A stretch of DNA of 64,000 bases from Afifella aestuarii. Its GTDB lineage: Bacteria > Pseudomonadota > Alphaproteobacteria > Rhizobiales > Afifellaceae. Of the stretch, positions 63,437 through 64,000 are shown in pieces (within the stretch, counting starts at the first letter, position 1; each line of letters begins with the position of its first letter). Location: assembly GCF_004023665.1 (NCBI RefSeq), contig NZ_SAUF01000005.1, positions 620,001 to 684,000 on the forward strand. Reading direction: 5' to 3'. The notes beneath the pieces are model-generated. The model saw only the letters and a list, made by a program, of their open reading frames with translations, was not told the origin of the DNA and searched no databases. Position numbers and translations under genes: made by a program.

Positions 63437-64000
63437 CTAAAAGCGTGCCAGAAGCTGCTGCACGCCAGCAACACCGAGAAGATAGAAGCTCGTAACGAGC
63501 AGCAGCATCTCGACCGTCGAATTTTGATCGAAACCGGTCGCGATCAAAATGCCGGCACAGATCATCCAAAGCACCATCATCAACAGCGTGAGCCAGCGCC
63601 ATTTGGTAACGCGCACGGGATGCACGAAATTGACCGGAAGAAACGTGCCGACAGCGAGGAGCACCGTCACCATGAAGGTCACGAAAGGATGCGGCTGCAA
63701 AGCGAAGAGGACGAAGACGGCGAGATTCCAGGCGGCCGGGAACCCTCTGAACGAATTGTCCGGCTCCTTCATCCGCGTGTCGGCGAAATAGAGCGCGCCG
63801 GTGATCGCCACGATCATCGCGGCGAGAATGCCGAAAAAGGTTCCCAGCCCGCAGCCGCTCGCCAGGATAATGGCCGGCACGAAGACATAGGTCGTGTAAT
63901 CGATGACGAAATCGAGCGCGCTGCCATCCCAACGCGGCAGGCGGGAGCCCACCTGGTAGCGGCGCGCGATCGGCCCGTCGAGCGCATCGACGATGAGCGC
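63437..64000 (-). CDS. pcs: phosphatidylcholine synthase, partial (5' end outside window)
   Basis: The frame is open to the window edge at 64000; 187 C-terminal residues are present, through to the stop at 63437. The CDP-alcohol phosphotransferase motif is visible in IVDALDGPIARRY and continues to LPRWDGSALDFVIDYTTYV; the long spacing between AR and the final Asp pair is typical of Pcs rather than other members. About six helices follow. Pcs condenses choline with CDP-diacylglycerol to form phosphatidylcholine, a lipid common in Hyphomicrobiales. terC follows 18 bases downstream. Confidence 0.88.
   Translation of the reverse strand, partial: ALIVDALDGPIARRYQVGSRLPRWDGSALDFVIDYTTYVFVPAIILASGCGLGTFFGILAAMIVAITGALYFADTRMKEPDNSFRGFPAAWNLAVFVLFALQPHPFVTFMVTVLLAVGTFLPVNFVHPVRVTKWRWLTLLMMVLWMICAGILIATGFDQNSTVEMLLLVTSFYLLGVAGVQQLLARF

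Overview
The window looks like a chromosomal segment of a high-GC alphaproteobacterium, most likely a member of the Hyphomicrobiales (Rhizobiales). The signs are the fused ispDF, the conserved run ispDF / dusB-ntrB-ntrC-ntrY-ntrX-trkA-dat-hfq-hflX, the run rlpA-dacA-tmk-holB-metG-tatD-MBL, lpdA-lipA-ratA, and a phosphatidylcholine synthase (pcs). The genus cannot be named from the sequence alone. I see no rRNA, CRISPR array, insertion sequence, prophage or plasmid gene; one tRNA gene, tRNA-Ser(UGA), is present.

Layout. 1-4.6 kb: envelope and stress genes (end of a DUF2254 protein, aldo/keto reductase, YdcF-like, MscS channel, rhodanese) and a self-contained 41-codon transcription unit. 5.1-10.8 kb: membrane PQQ glucose dehydrogenase, then lpdA, a small GlsB-like protein, lipA and ratA. 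10.8-24.9 kb: isoprenoid (ispDF), tRNA modification (dusB), the two nitrogen two-component systems NtrBC and NtrYX, TrkA, D-amino acid transaminase, Hfq, HflX and MazG. 25.2-37.1 kb, mostly minus strand: KtrAB potassium uptake, the rlpA-to-MBL housekeeping operon, tRNA-Ser and an AGCS symporter. 37.5-46.5 kb: an orphan HisKA_2/HWE-type kinase, an SDR, a HAD phosphatase fused to a HerA-like ATPase, and a betaine ABC system in which ATPase and permease are one polypeptide. 46.7-51.7 kb: an EmrAB/NodT-type efflux operon with its TetR gene last. 52.0-52.5 kb: an hsp20 gene with an RpoH-like promoter and a leader able to fold over its ribosome binding site and start codon. 52.6-61.5 kb: ectoine catabolism (doeA, doeB, doeD) together with a polyamine-type ABC importer. 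61.7-64 kb: quinone oxidoreductase, TerC and pcs (cut by the window edge).

How the genes fit together. Much of the accessory content concerns osmotic and solute balance: MscS, TrkA, KtrAB, ProX with the ProV-ProW fusion, and the ectoine genes. DoeA opens ectoine to N-acetyl-diaminobutyrate, DoeB removes the acetyl group and DoeD transaminates the diaminobutyrate. The four ABC genes lie directly downstream of doeD-doeA on the same strand, so ectoine or a breakdown product is the best guess for their substrate.

The least ordinary items are the hsp20 leader (candidate RNA thermometer), the 869-residue ProV-ProW fusion with inserted domains, the HAD-HerA fusion protein, the Pot-type transporter tied to ectoine catabolism, and the small 41-codon unit. 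No single wholly unknown multi-gene system is evident. All statements rest on reading the sequence and on knowledge of protein families; no database search was run.
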